From DATKUK01 sp035530655 (GTDB lineage: Bacteria; Planctomycetota; Phycisphaerae; UBA1845; DATKUK01), in the NCBI GenBank assembly GCA_035530655.1, contig DATKUK010000063.1, forward strand, positions 1-64,000: a stretch of DNA of 64,000 bases, given 5' to 3'. Below, one piece after another: positions 24,878-34,017 of the stretch; the first letter of the stretch is position 1; every line of letters starts with the position of its first letter. The notes under the pieces are model-generated. The model was not told the DNA's origin. It searched no databases and was given only the letters and a program-made list of their open reading frames with translations. The translations under genes were made by a program, and so were the position numbers.

Positions 24878-26068
24878 ATGTTCGACACATTGGAGATGGC
24901 CCCGGCGGATCCGATTCTTGGTTTGACCGAGGCGTTCAAGGCGGACCCGAACCCGGACAAGATCAACCTCAGCGTTGGCGTGTACCTGGACGGCGGCGGC
25001 CGAACGCCGATTCTGTCATCGGTCAAGAAGGCCGAGAAGAAGCTGCTGGAGACGGAAAAGTCGAAGTCGTATCTGCCGATGACCGGTTCGCCGGAGTTCG
25101 CGTCGGCCGTGCAGGAACTGCTGTTCGGTACGGGCAGTGAGGTGATTGCGTCCAAACGTGTGGTGACGGCCCAGACTCCCGGGGGCACGGGCGGGCTCCG
25201 CGTGGCGGGTGATTTGTTCAAGGCCGTCTATCCGGGTGCGCGGATCTGGCTGAGCGATCCGACTTGGGCGAACCATAACGGCATTTTCACGGCGGCGGGT
25301 CTGGAGATCGCCACCTACCCGTATTACGACACGAAGCAGAAGTGCCTGGCGTTCGACAAGATGATGGCCGCGATCAATCAGATTCCCGAAGGCGACATCG
25401 TGCTGTTGCACGGCTGCTGCCACAATCCTACCGGGATGGATCCCACGGTGGATCAGTGGAAGCACGTTGCCGCGGTGCTGACGGAGCGCAAGCTGGTGGC
25501 GATGGTGGACTTCGCCTACCAGGGCCTGGCTGAGGGGCTCGAACAGGACGCGGCCAGCGTGCGTGTGTTGTGCGAGCCCGGTCGCGAGGTCGTTATTGCC
25601 AGCTCGTTCTCGAAGAACTTTGGGCTGTACAGCGAGCGGGTCGGGGCGGTGACGATCGTGTGCGGTTCGGCGGAGGTGGCGCAGAAGGCGGCGAGCCATC
25701 TGAAGCTGTCGATCCGACGCAACTACTCGAACCCGCCGTCGCACGGCGGGGCCATCGTGGCTGCGGTGCTGAGTGATCCACAGTTGCGCAAGGAATGGGA
25801 AGGCGAAGTGGCGGTCATTCGGGACCGGATCCACGAGATGCGCCGTCTTCTGGTAGACACGCTCAAGGCCAAGGGCGTCAAGCAGGACTTCTCGTTCATC
25901 GTGGGGCAGAACGGGATGTTCTCGTTCTCGGGTCTGACCAAGGATCAGGTCGACACGCTGCGGAAGAAGAATGCGATCTATATTGTCAGCTCTGGACGCA
26001 TCAACGTGGCCGGTCTGACCAAGGCCAGCATGGCCCGGTTCTGCGAGGCCGTGGCCGCGGTCCTGTAG
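24878..26068 (+). CDS. aspC: Aspartate/aromatic amino acid aminotransferase
   Basis: 396 residues, PLP fold type I, subgroup Ia-gamma (AspC/TyrB type). SVGVYLDGGGRTP at the start, HGCCHNPTGMDP, DFAYQGLAEGLEQD and the PLP lysine in SSFSKNFGLYSERVG are diagnostic; the substrate-carboxylate Arg is in SSGRINVAGL. Transfers amino groups between aspartate/glutamate or aromatic acids and 2-oxo acids. Ribosome site AAGGAA lies five bases upstream. Single gene between a promoter and a strong terminator. It supplies aspartate used by ArgG. Confidence 0.93.
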   Translation: MFDTLEMAPADPILGLTEAFKADPNPDKINLSVGVYLDGGGRTPILSSVKKAEKKLLETEKSKSYLPMTGSPEFASAVQELLFGTGSEVIASKRVVTAQTPGGTGGLRVAGDLFKAVYPGARIWLSDPTWANHNGIFTAAGLEIATYPYYDTKQKCLAFDKMMAAINQIPEGDIVLLHGCCHNPTGMDPTVDQWKHVAAVLTERKLVAMVDFAYQGLAEGLEQDAASVRVLCEPGREVVIASSFSKNFGLYSERVGAVTIVCGSAEVAQKAASHLKLSIRRNYSNPPSHGGAIVAAVLSDPQLRKEWEGEVAVIRDRIHEMRRLLVDTLKAKGVKQDFSFIVGQNGMFSFSGLTKDQVDTLRKKNAIYIVSSGRINVAGLTKASMARFCEAVAAVL

Positions 26069-26100
26069 GGTCGATCCGCGGACGATCGGCGCTAACCACC

Positions 26101-26137
26101 GACGCCTGCGACACGACGTTGCGGGCGTCTTTTTTTT
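26101..26137 (+). terminator. Intrinsic terminator of aspC
   Basis: GACGCC (26101-26106) pairs with GGCGTC (26124-26129), the stem extended by a few further pairs, followed by eight T (26130-26137). It lies 33 bp after the aspC stop. Confidence 0.8.
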
Positions 26138-26197
26138 GGCTGTTCGACGGGGGCAAGTTGGGACGGGAGGTGGCAGGAGTTGCCGGCAGGAGCGATC

Positions 26198-26503
26198 TCA
26201 GGCGACCAGCACCCGCTGCCAGAAATGCCGGGCCAGCCCGGGCGGGAAGCGTCCTGAACCGGCGGGGATGACGGGGATCACCTCTGCCAGCTCGGGACGC
26301 TGGAGGCAGACACTGATGTATTGCTCGGTTTCGGCGAGTATGCGATGGCGGATGGCCAACCAGCGATCTTCATTACGTCGCGCCGAACTCATGACAGGAC
26401 CGAACGGCCGAGATGCGAGGGGGAGCACTTGGCGCTCTTTTCCCCACAACGTACTTGCGGCCAGCACTTTACCAACGCCGGCCAGACCTTGCTTTATACC
26501 CAT
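26198..26503 (-). CDS. Hypothetical protein (uncertain)
   Basis: 101 residues if started at the ATG at 26503. Contains AETEQYISVCLQRPELAEVIPVIP and a C-terminal aromatic/basic end. No family was recognised and no clear ribosome site is seen. Base composition resembles coding DNA and the frame ends just past the aspC terminator. Could equally be a chance frame. Confidence 0.35.
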   Translation of the reverse strand: MGIKQGLAGVGKVLAASTLWGKERQVLPLASRPFGPVMSSARRNEDRWLAIRHRILAETEQYISVCLQRPELAEVIPVIPAGSGRFPPGLARHFWQRVLVA

Positions 26504-26657
26504 TATTACCCGGCCGCGAGGGAGGATCAAGCCCGGGCGGACCAAGGAATCACCTACAAAGAGAGACGGACGGATCGCGCTGCCTGGCGAGACATGGCGC
26601 GGTCTGCGGGCGTGGGTCGTCCCGGGTGGACTTGTTGTCGACGAAAGTCAGGCAAGA

Positions 26658-27581
26658 TCAGTCGACGGAGGTCATCGCCATCCGTGCGCCGGTCCAGGTT
26701 CCGGCGATGGCGCCGGCCACGCCGGCCGACAGATACTCCACCGGCAGAGCACGACATGCGAAGTTGGGCATGATGTGGGCGAGTTGGCGGTAGTCATTAA
26801 CAACCGCGGCAGTCGGCCACTGGCTGCCGGCGAGATATCCAAGCAGCGAGACCAGCAGGACAGCCAGTAGCGGCCAGATGACTAGCCTGGTCCGACTGAC
26901 GGTTACACTCAGCAATGTGGCGAGGTAGAACCCGGCCGCCAATGAGAAACACACTTGTCCTTTGTGTATGACCGTAACGAGGGAACCGCCCATGGTCCGG
27001 ATCAGCAGTGCGGCGCAGACGGCGCACAGGAGCAGGGCCAGCAGCCCGCTGCCGGCCCCGCGCCCGCTTATCGGCGTCTCCTTAGCGCGGGCAGGTGGCG
27101 TTTGGGCGGAGCGAGGTGCGTCGCCCGCGTCGACGCCGAGCCAGGTGTCGACCATTCGTGTAGCAACCACGCCGACGGCGATTACCACCGCCCATGCGAC
27201 CACCTCTGCGGCCAGCAGGGCGAAGAGGGCACTGCGAGACGTGCCCGCGGGCGGGAATCGGACCAGGTAGTCGGCCGAGGAACCTCGGGTGGCCATGATG
27301 GCCAGGCCGACCGCCACGGAGAACGTGGCGGCGTAGGGGAGTCGGCCGCGCAACAGGACCGCTGCCAGGCCGGCCACTACCGCCGCCAAGCCGCAAAGCT
27401 CTGCCACCGCGACGACGGGTGAGGCGGTATTGAGCAGCGAGACGGCGCCAAAGGGATCGACCGGGCGGACGACCATCCAGCCAACGCTATAGAACAGACC
27501 GGCAGAGACGACACAGAGCAGCAGAAGGACGAGTTTGTCGAACGAGCCCTGACGGGCGCTGGATGCGTCGGCTGCGGACAT
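26658..27581 (-). CDS. Hypothetical multi-pass membrane protein
   Basis: 307 residues with about eight hydrophobic segments (first near KLVLLLLCVVSAGLFYSVGWMV) split into two halves by a polar linker, SAQTPPARAKETPISGRG (about 155-172). The halves may be internal repeats. No transporter or enzyme motif was recognised. Same strand as carA, 73 bp downstream of it, so possibly transcribed with it. Confidence 0.65.
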   Translation of the reverse strand: MSAADASSARQGSFDKLVLLLLCVVSAGLFYSVGWMVVRPVDPFGAVSLLNTASPVVAVAELCGLAAVVAGLAAVLLRGRLPYAATFSVAVGLAIMATRGSSADYLVRFPPAGTSRSALFALLAAEVVAWAVVIAVGVVATRMVDTWLGVDAGDAPRSAQTPPARAKETPISGRGAGSGLLALLLCAVCAALLIRTMGGSLVTVIHKGQVCFSLAAGFYLATLLSVTVSRTRLVIWPLLAVLLVSLLGYLAGSQWPTAAVVNDYRQLAHIMPNFACRALPVEYLSAGVAGAIAGTWTGARMAMTSVD

Positions 27582-27654
27582 AGCAGCAAACTAGCAGAGG
27601 CCTGTGGCAGCGTCAATCGAGGGGGATGAAGTAGATCACCAAGGCGCGTGGCGG

Positions 27655-28845
27655 TTAGCGGCGTGATTCCAGTCGTTTCTGCGCGTCGGCCATTTGCTCG
27701 GCTGTGGGTGCCCTGCCGCCGGTCATCATGTCCACGAAGCAGTCGAACAGGTACGAGGCATCGTGCGGACCGGGCGAGGCCTCGGGGTGATACTGGACGC
27801 TGAACAGGGGCACGTCGGGATGGGTGAAGCCTTCGAGCGTCTGGTCATTGAGGTTGACGTGAGTCGGCACGCCGCCGACCTTGCGGAGCGAGTCGGTGTC
27901 GATGGCATAGCAGTGGTTTTGGGCGGTGATCTCGACGCGTCCGGTGGCCAGGTTCTTGACCGGCTGGTTGCCGCCGTGGTGCCCGAATTTGAGCTTATAG
28001 CGATCGGCCCCCAGGGCCATGCCGAGCAACTGGTGTCCCAGGCAGATGCCGAAGATGGGCACTTTGCCGACGAGTTGGGCGATCGTTTCACGTGCGTAGC
28101 GGACGGGCTCCGGATCGCCGGGTCCGTTGCTGAGGAAGACGCCGTCGGGTGTGCGTTGCAGGATGGCCTGAGCCGATTCGGTGGGGGGCACGACGAGCAC
28201 GCGGCAGCCGGCCTCGACCAGGTTGCGCAGGATGTTTTGCTTGATGCCGAAGTCGAGGGCCACCACGGTGAACCGTGCCTGGGCGTTGCGTGGCTGCATG
28301 GCGAAGGGGCTTTCGAAGCCTCGTTTCCAGTCGAACGCGTGGCTGGGCGCGACCGATTTGACCATATCCTTGCCGACGATGTCCGGCGACTCGGCGGCCA
28401 CGCGGACCAGGTCGACGTCGCCATGGGTTTCGGTGGAGATCACGCCTTTGAGTGAGCCCTTGAGCCGGAGGCGGCGCGTGAGGGCGCGGGTGTCGATCCC
28501 TTCGATGCTGATCACGCCATGCCGGGCGAGGTAGTCTTCGAGGGGCTCACCGGCGCGGAAGTTGGAGTGTCGGCGTGCGAGTTCCTTGACGGCGAAGCCC
28601 TCGACCCAGGGCTTGGTGCTCTCGACATCTTCGTCGGTAACGCCGTAGTTGCCGATCTGTGGGCAGGTCATGACCACGATTTGCCCGCGATAGGATGGGT
28701 CGGTGAGGATCTCCTGGTAGCCCATCATGGAGGTGTTGAAGACGACTTCGCCGAAGCGCGTGCCCCGTCCGCCAAAGGACGTTCCGACAAAGACGGTTCC
28801 GTCCTCCAGAGCAAGTTTGCAGAGGAGCTTATCTTTGCTGGTCAT
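27655..28845 (-). CDS. carA: Carbamoyl-phosphate synthase small subunit
   Basis: 396 residues. Glutaminase subunit that supplies ammonia to CarB for carbamoyl phosphate, precursor of arginine and pyrimidines. The N-terminal CPSase domain begins KLALEDGTVFVG; the class I amidotransferase nucleophile lies in GICLGHQLLG and the His/Glu in YHPEASPGP. The ATG at 28845 fits family length; the frame stays open upstream for 97 codons of atypical sequence that is better read as leader. carB is not adjacent. Confidence 0.95.
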   Translation of the reverse strand: MTSKDKLLCKLALEDGTVFVGTSFGGRGTRFGEVVFNTSMMGYQEILTDPSYRGQIVVMTCPQIGNYGVTDEDVESTKPWVEGFAVKELARRHSNFRAGEPLEDYLARHGVISIEGIDTRALTRRLRLKGSLKGVISTETHGDVDLVRVAAESPDIVGKDMVKSVAPSHAFDWKRGFESPFAMQPRNAQARFTVVALDFGIKQNILRNLVEAGCRVLVVPPTESAQAILQRTPDGVFLSNGPGDPEPVRYARETIAQLVGKVPIFGICLGHQLLGMALGADRYKLKFGHHGGNQPVKNLATGRVEITAQNHCYAIDTDSLRKVGGVPTHVNLNDQTLEGFTHPDVPLFSVQYHPEASPGPHDASYLFDCFVDMMTGGRAPTAEQMADAQKRLESRR

Positions 28846-28943
28846 GGCCCGATAATTCCGTCGCCTCAAGCAAACCGGTGCCCGTGTGCGCGGCACGACC
28901 GACACGTTAAAGCGATCGGTGATTCCTGACGATATAAAGGGCG

Positions 28944-28979
28944 AGGCTGTGGGTCTCCGCTCGCTAGAGCGGACAGCCT
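28944..28979 (-). promoter_or_regulatory. Two-tier hairpin in the carA leader
   Basis: AGGCTGT (28944-28950) pairs with ACAGCCT (28973-28979). Inside, CCGCTC (28957-28962) pairs with GAGCGG (28967-28972) around a 4-nt loop, leaving a one-sided 6-nt bulge. It sits about 100 nt before carA in a predicted ~230-nt leader. No terminator T-run follows. Possibly a regulatory RNA structure responding to arginine or pyrimidines, by inference from the gene only. Confidence 0.4.
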
Positions 28980-29083
28980 GGCTTGGAGGGTCCGGGTAAC
29001 GGCGAGCTCGGATCCTCTTTTTTGCGCCCCAATACGGGCTGCGATCCGCACGCTCCAGCCGGGCTTTTGCCTCGCCCACGCAA

Positions 29084-29112
29084 AGTCTAATCGCCGCGCC
29101 CGGTAAAATCAA
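29084..29112 (-). promoter_or_regulatory. Candidate carA promoter (minus strand)
   Basis: On the minus strand: TTGATT (29112-29107), 17-base spacer, TAGACT (29089-29084). The -35 overlaps the stop codon of the metallophosphoesterase gene upstream. Expected start near 29077, giving a ~230-nt leader. Confidence 0.4.
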
Positions 29113-29945
29113 CGCAAAAGTTGCGCTTTCGGGCACGATGTGCGCGATGGGGCGCCGTCTTGGGGGACGCTTTGGCGGTGCAGGTGCAGGAGGGTGATTT
29201 CAGGCGGACAGTTGATCCGCACATCGAATGGGCCTGTCGTGCCGACGCCGGCGGTCACGTGGAGCCATACACCGTTCACGTTGTTCAGTCCGTAGGCCTT
29301 GGTGGGATGGATGGCGTCGTGCGGAAAGACGCAGCCCAGCCAGGGAAAACGCACCTGCCCACCGTGTGTGTGGCCGGACAGGACCAAATCGGGTCGGTAA
29401 GGACGAACATGCCGGACGGTGGAGGGGTAGTGGGTCAGCACAATGGTGGGGGCGTGGGGATCGCGGCGGCCCATGGTCTTGTCCAGCAGGTCGCGTCGTT
29501 TTCGGCCGTTGACACCCACACCGACGAGATTGAGGGCCGCGCCGTTCGCTTGCACCGTGCAAACCTGCCCGTCGATCAACTGGAGCGGCGTATCGGCCAT
29601 GTGCACTTCCATACACGGCGGGTCGTGGTTGCCCAGGACGCCGAAGATCCCCAACGGGGCGTGCAGGGGCATGAAGAAACGCCTGACCAGTTCGACCGAG
29701 ATCTTGAACGACCGACGGGACATGCAGAAGTCGCCGGTGGCGGCGATCAGGTCGCACGGCAAGTGGGCGAGCGTCTGCTGCGCCTGCTCGATGGCCGAGT
29801 TCCACCTCAGAAAGTGCAGATCGGAGACGTGGGCGATCCGCAGCCCGTCCAGCGGACCGGGCCACTTCGGCAGGCAGACCCGACGCTCGCGGACGATCAG
29901 GTCGCCGTTGACGCTCTGCTGCATTCGCTTCAGCCAGGAGGGCAT
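29109..29945 (-). CDS. Metallophosphoesterase, YkuE/YaeI-like
   Basis: 278 residues. Complete metallophosphoesterase set: HVSDLHF, ATGDF, GNHDPP, LTHYP and SGHTHGGQ. The GHTHGGQ ending is typical of the YkuE-type group that acts on lipid-linked or UDP-sugar pyrophosphates such as UDP-diacylglucosamine. No signal peptide; peripheral membrane association is possible. Ends just before the carA promoter. Confidence 0.87.
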   Translation of the reverse strand: MPSWLKRMQQSVNGDLIVRERRVCLPKWPGPLDGLRIAHVSDLHFLRWNSAIEQAQQTLAHLPCDLIAATGDFCMSRRSFKISVELVRRFFMPLHAPLGIFGVLGNHDPPCMEVHMADTPLQLIDGQVCTVQANGAALNLVGVGVNGRKRRDLLDKTMGRRDPHAPTIVLTHYPSTVRHVRPYRPDLVLSGHTHGGQVRFPWLGCVFPHDAIHPTKAYGLNNVNGVWLHVTAGVGTTGPFDVRINCPPEITLLHLHRQSVPQDGAPSRTSCPKAQLLR

Positions 29946-30361
29946 CGTTGAAGCCAGTCGTGTCTCCCTAAACTGCGTCCCGTAATCGCGTCAATCGGTC
30001 AGGCTTTGCATCGGCCCGCCGGTGGCCCAGAGCCGTCATCGCTTGCGGGCATCGATCCGGTTTGACACTCGGCCGCGCGGACCGACGCGCTATGGCTCCA
30101 GGCCATGCCACACAAGGGCGAGCGATTGTATTCAGCGGCCCTGAGCGGGGCAATGCGTGCCACGCGTGGTATGGTGCTCAGCCCGGTGCCGGCAAGCCGC
30201 GAGCCGATGCGGTTCTGTGCCGGAAGCGGTTGACGCACGCCCATCGGTTGCATCCGTCGACCGGTTTGGCTAGATACATGAGGCGAAAGGCGTTGGAGCA
30301 GCCCGGAAGGTGTTTGCCTTTGGGGTACGAGCAGCCATTTCGAATTTTGCGGAGGCGGATC
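29946..30361. other. 416-bp divergent intergenic region
   Basis: Between the leftward metallophosphoesterase and rightward glycosidase genes. An open frame covers most of it but has no ribosome site and shows random composition. The only element recognised is the promoter-like sequence at 30248-30276. Confidence 0.4.
30248..30276 (+). promoter_or_regulatory. Candidate promoter of the glycosidase gene
   Basis: TTGCAT (30248-30253), 17-base spacer, TAGATA (30271-30276). Expected start near 30283, about 79 nt before ATG 30362. Confidence 0.45.
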
Positions 30362-33217
30362 ATGAATACGTTGAGAGTTTTTGCCGCAGTCGTTCTGACC
30401 AGTTCACTCGCTTATGCGGGCGCTTCGCCGCTGACGGTAATCAAAGTGATGGGTCCGAATCGGCTGGCGGCCGGCGAGAGGTTTTCCGGCTCGGTTGTGC
30501 TGGCGGGGGCGGACGCGGCCGATCGGGAGGTGGTGGTGCAGTGGCGCGACACGTATGGCCGGATTGGCGGTCAGCAGCGTTACGCCCTGCCGGCCGGCGA
30601 GGATCGTCTGACGTACGAGTTGACGCTGTCGGACCCGCTTGCCCGGCGAGGGCGGATCGAGGCGGTGGTGGACGGCGTGCTCCAGGTCGAACACGTCAAG
30701 TTCGACGTGGTGATGCCGCCTCCGACGTGGGACGACTACGTCGCCTTTGCCTGGGCGCACTATCCGCACGGGTACTACGAGAAGCTGCGCGACTATGGCA
30801 TCACCGGCGGGATGTTGTATCGGGCAGGTGAGGGCGACCACTATCACGACAACAACTTCCCGGTGTACATCGATCAGATGGGCTGGGAGATCTTCGCGTA
30901 TTACCACAAGCGCAGGAGCATCTGGGACCACACGATCGAGGACTACGGGCGCAACCCGCGCGACTGGAGTCTGGTGATGCGTCGGCCGTGCCTGGCCGAC
31001 GAGGGCAGCTTCCTGAAGCTGCGACAGCTTTACGGGGACATGGTCAGCAAGCAGCGTTTCTGCCGGCCGCTGTTCTACAACCTGGCCGACGAGATCGGCC
31101 TGGGCGACCAGAGCGGCGCGAACGACTTCTGCTGGGAGTACGTCTCGCGCGACGGTTTTCGTGACTTTTTGATGTATAAATATGGTCACAGCGTCGCGCG
31201 CCTTAACGAGCAGTGGGGCAGCGACTACCGCTCGTGGTCCCACGTGCGGACGTTCCATCCAACGACCTACTCGCAGTACGACAGGCTGCACCGAGAGATC
31301 TATCTGCCGCGGGACTTCGGAACGCCCGACAGCGACAAGTTCGTCGAGACGTTCGGGTCGAGCTTTCCGTCATTTGATAAAGCGATTGAGCTCTACGCAT
31401 CCATTCGGACGAGCGATCCGGTTGATGAGGCCTACCTGCTAAAGCTGTTCGCTGCCCGATCGAAGGAACCGGAGAAGGAAAAGGACAGGATCGTCAAACA
31501 ACTCAACAAGACCTACGGATGCGGTTTTGACTCGCTGGCGGACGTGGTGGCGTTCAACAAGGCCTACGACGAGTGGTCGTTCGGCCTGACGGTGGATCGG
31601 GATCGGCCCGAGGACATGAAGGGGTGGAACCTGTCGCCCTGGGTGGATTTTCGCACGTACATGGACCGTCAGATGGCCGACGGCATGCGTCGGGCGGTGG
31701 CGATCGGCAAGGAGTTTGATCCGGACGGGCGGTTCGGCTTCACGGGCTCGCATCATCCCGGCGCGTTCAACGCGCACAACTACGCGCTGCTGTGCCCGAT
31801 CGTGGGTCTGATCGTTCCGTACAACATCGGGGGCGCGCCGGAGATCATCCGCTCGCTGAACCCCGAGACGTGCTATCAGATCCTGCCGTCGTGGAAAACG
31901 GGCGACGTAGGCGTTCGCGATATATGGACGCGTCTGTTGCAGGGCGATCGGGGCATCATTTTCTGGGATAACGAGGAGCCGAAGAACAAGTTCCTCAACC
32001 AGCCGGACAAGACGCCGACCGAACGGGCCACGAGTCTGGGGCCGACGCTGGTGGAGATAGAGTCGGGCATCGCCAAGCAGTTGATTGCGTCTCGGCGCGA
32101 CAACAACGGGATCGCGATCTACTATTCGCATCCGACGATTCGCGTGGATTACTGGCGGAGCAACCTGCAACAGGGGCGGCGCTGGGTGGGGCTGCGAAGC
32201 TGGCATTTGTATCCGACGAACCGGCGGAATCTGTTGCGGACGACCTGGTTCCGGGTCATCGAGGATTTGAACTTACAGTACGACGTCATCTCGGCGGAGA
32301 AGGCCCTTCAGGGGCATCTGGAGACGGGCGAGTACAAGGTGCTGATCCTGCCGGAAGTAATCGCGATCAGCGAGGCGGAGGCCGATGCGATTCGCCGTTT
32401 CGTCGAGGCGGGCGGAGTGGTGATAGCCGACCGGTTCTGCGGTCTGACCGACGAACATGGCAAGTGGCTGGCCCAGCCGCGACTGGCGGACCTGTGGACG
32501 CATGGCAACGCGCACGTGTTGAACGTCAACGTCGAGCCGTACATGGTCGAACGCACCGAGCCCGGGGCGAAGCTGGAACTTGGCAAGCGTGTCGGCGCGA
32601 TTCTGGCGGAGGCGGGGATCGCGCCGGCTGTCCGCGTGAAGTCGAGCCAGACCGACGTGCGGCTGCCTGCGGCGGAGGTGCACGTTTTCCACGCCGGAGG
32701 CGGTGTGCGGGTGGTGGGGATCACGCGCAACATCAGCCTGGCGCACCGAGGGATCGGCGGGACGGAGGAGGTGGACAACGCGGTCTTCGAGAAGAAGGAA
32801 CAGGTGAATCTGGAGTTCGACCGGCCGGTGCATGTCTACGATCAGCGGGCGGGCAAGGCACTGGGGCAGATGGAAAGCCACTCGATGCATTTGGACCCGT
32901 GGTCGGCTCCTGTGCTGGTGCTGGCCGACGAACCGCTGCCGCCCGTCAAGGCTAAGGCCCGTCAGGACGGTGACCGCGTGACGATTACGTTGAGCAGTGC
33001 GGCTGGGGAGGTAGTGCGGGCCGTCCATGTAGAGGTGCGTGATCCGCAGGGCCGGTCGCTGCGACACTACAGCGGCAATGCATTGATCCGAGCGGGTTCG
33101 GGCGAATGGCTCATCCCGCTGGCGGCGAACGACCCGGCCGGCACGTACGTGGTTTCGTGCCGAGACGTGCTGACCGGCCAGATCGTGGAGGTACAGGTGC
33201 AGCGGGGCGAGGGCTAG
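30362..33217 (+). CDS. Secreted beta-galactosidase-like glycoside hydrolase (GH42-like)
   Basis: 951 residues from ATG 30362, six bases after GGAGG (30351-30355); upstream in-frame codons lack a ribosome site. A signal peptide (1-20, ending AYAGA) is followed by a beta-sandwich and a TIM-barrel region. The candidate acid/base Glu lies in YNLADEIGLGDQ. A flavodoxin-like trimerisation-type domain follows (YKVLILPEVIAISEAEADAI, then FVEAGGVVIADRF), then C-terminal beta domains. It should cleave an exported or environmental polysaccharide or glycoside; specificity unknown. Its stop overlaps the stop of the convergent PilZ-like gene in a shared CTAG. Confidence 0.75.
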   Translation: MNTLRVFAAVVLTSSLAYAGASPLTVIKVMGPNRLAAGERFSGSVVLAGADAADREVVVQWRDTYGRIGGQQRYALPAGEDRLTYELTLSDPLARRGRIEAVVDGVLQVEHVKFDVVMPPPTWDDYVAFAWAHYPHGYYEKLRDYGITGGMLYRAGEGDHYHDNNFPVYIDQMGWEIFAYYHKRRSIWDHTIEDYGRNPRDWSLVMRRPCLADEGSFLKLRQLYGDMVSKQRFCRPLFYNLADEIGLGDQSGANDFCWEYVSRDGFRDFLMYKYGHSVARLNEQWGSDYRSWSHVRTFHPTTYSQYDRLHREIYLPRDFGTPDSDKFVETFGSSFPSFDKAIELYASIRTSDPVDEAYLLKLFAARSKEPEKEKDRIVKQLNKTYGCGFDSLADVVAFNKAYDEWSFGLTVDRDRPEDMKGWNLSPWVDFRTYMDRQMADGMRRAVAIGKEFDPDGRFGFTGSHHPGAFNAHNYALLCPIVGLIVPYNIGGAPEIIRSLNPETCYQILPSWKTGDVGVRDIWTRLLQGDRGIIFWDNEEPKNKFLNQPDKTPTERATSLGPTLVEIESGIAKQLIASRRDNNGIAIYYSHPTIRVDYWRSNLQQGRRWVGLRSWHLYPTNRRNLLRTTWFRVIEDLNLQYDVISAEKALQGHLETGEYKVLILPEVIAISEAEADAIRRFVEAGGVVIADRFCGLTDEHGKWLAQPRLADLWTHGNAHVLNVNVEPYMVERTEPGAKLELGKRVGAILAEAGIAPAVRVKSSQTDVRLPAAEVHVFHAGGGVRVVGITRNISLAHRGIGGTEEVDNAVFEKKEQVNLEFDRPVHVYDQRAGKALGQMESHSMHLDPWSAPVLVLADEPLPPVKAKARQDGDRVTITLSSAAGEVVRAVHVEVRDPQGRSLRHYSGNALIRAGSGEWLIPLAANDPAGTYVVSCRDVLTGQIVEVQVQRGEG

Positions 33218-33672
33218 GCCGCCGGACACCCGCAGGACCGTTGCCAAGCGACGAACGCCGCTGAGATGCCGTTTGCGTCTACGTCGGTGCGGGTGGCCTG
33301 CCGCTGGGGCTGAGGCGTCGTGTCCGGCTCAAGCTCAAACTGCAAGCCGTAGATGAAACCGTTGAGCGTCCTGGCTCGGGTGACGACCTTGGCCGGCACG
33401 CCGACGTTCTGGCCGGACAGGCATACGACGACGCGCCTGCGGACCTCGAGCCGTTGGCGGCAGTGGAGAGTCAGATCGGTCTGGCTGATGTCACATGCGG
33501 TGGCTGCGACCAGGCAGGAATCGAGATGGAGGTCGAGCGGCGCCGTCCAGTAGTATCGCGGCCCTGTCGAGCGTAGACCTCTGCCCGCAGACGGTCCGAA
33601 GGCGGTGGCCTCTTGGAGCCACCGATCGACCAGTTCCTTCCCGGCAAGTCTATTGCTCTTTGGCGTCTGCAT
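33214..33672 (-). CDS. PilZ-like domain protein
   Basis: 152 residues; GGGAAGGGGAGAAG precedes the start closely. Layout resembles PilZ: a CDISQTDLTLHC segment where the D-x-S-x-x-G motif would be (Gly replaced), then RVVVCLSG, PAKVVTRAR and GFIYGLQFE. The degenerate motif means c-di-GMP binding is doubtful. Overlaps the convergent glycosidase gene by 4 bp (CTAG). Confidence 0.6.
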   Translation of the reverse strand: MQTPKSNRLAGKELVDRWLQEATAFGPSAGRGLRSTGPRYYWTAPLDLHLDSCLVAATACDISQTDLTLHCRQRLEVRRRVVVCLSGQNVGVPAKVVTRARTLNGFIYGLQFELEPDTTPQPQRQATRTDVDANGISAAFVAWQRSCGCPAA

Positions 33673-33740
33673 TGCTCTTCTCCCCTTCCCGTCCTTCGGC
33701 GAATCATCTGGCGACGTCGGGTGGGCTCATTGAGCAAAGG

Positions 33741-33842
33741 ATGTGCCAGTTGTGTGGCTGTGTGAATAAGCGCGAGGACGTAGCAGTATTACCCAAATGC
33801 GGCTGCATCCGCGTGGGATTACCCACTTCGGGAGTCCCATAA
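33741..33842 (+). CDS. Possible Cys-rich micropeptide
   Basis: 33 codons from ATG 33741 to TAA. Begins MCQLCGC and has a second CGC later, a CxxCxC...CxC pattern suited to binding a metal or iron-sulfur cluster. AAAGG abuts the ATG, too close for a normal ribosome site. Unrecognised; it may be a chance frame. Confidence 0.25.
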   Translation: MCQLCGCVNKREDVAVLPKCGCIRVGLPTSGVP

Positions 33843-33945
33843 CGCATGAGTGGGCAGCCATTCGGCCAGAGCAGGCGCCAACGGACCTTTCCCGCGAAGA
33901 AGTTGCTGCCTGGTGCCCTTCCACCCGCGACGGGGCAACACCCGC

Positions 33946-33951
33946 TATAAT
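33946..33951 (+). promoter_or_regulatory. TATAAT -10 element before the nitrilase gene
   Basis: Perfect TATAAT within GCTATAATGG, 66 bp before ATG 34018. No convincing -35 hexamer. Confidence 0.35.
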
Positions 33952-34017
33952 GGCCTCTCGCGGTAACGAACCCGACAAGTCGAGACGGCTCGACGGAGCC
34001 GTTTGGAGGTGGCAGAC

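Larger units (their letters stand above)
33673..34017. other. 345-bp divergent intergenic region
   Basis: Between the PilZ-like and nitrilase genes. Contains the possible Cys-rich micro-ORF (33741-33842), two similar 'attaccca' segments and a TATAAT at 33946. Nothing else recognised. Confidence 0.4.

Noticed and set aside
28846..29078. Extending carA upstream to the GTG near 29078
   Set aside because: The added residues are basic and atypical for CarA, whereas the ATG at 28845 gives the family-type start (KLALEDGTVF).
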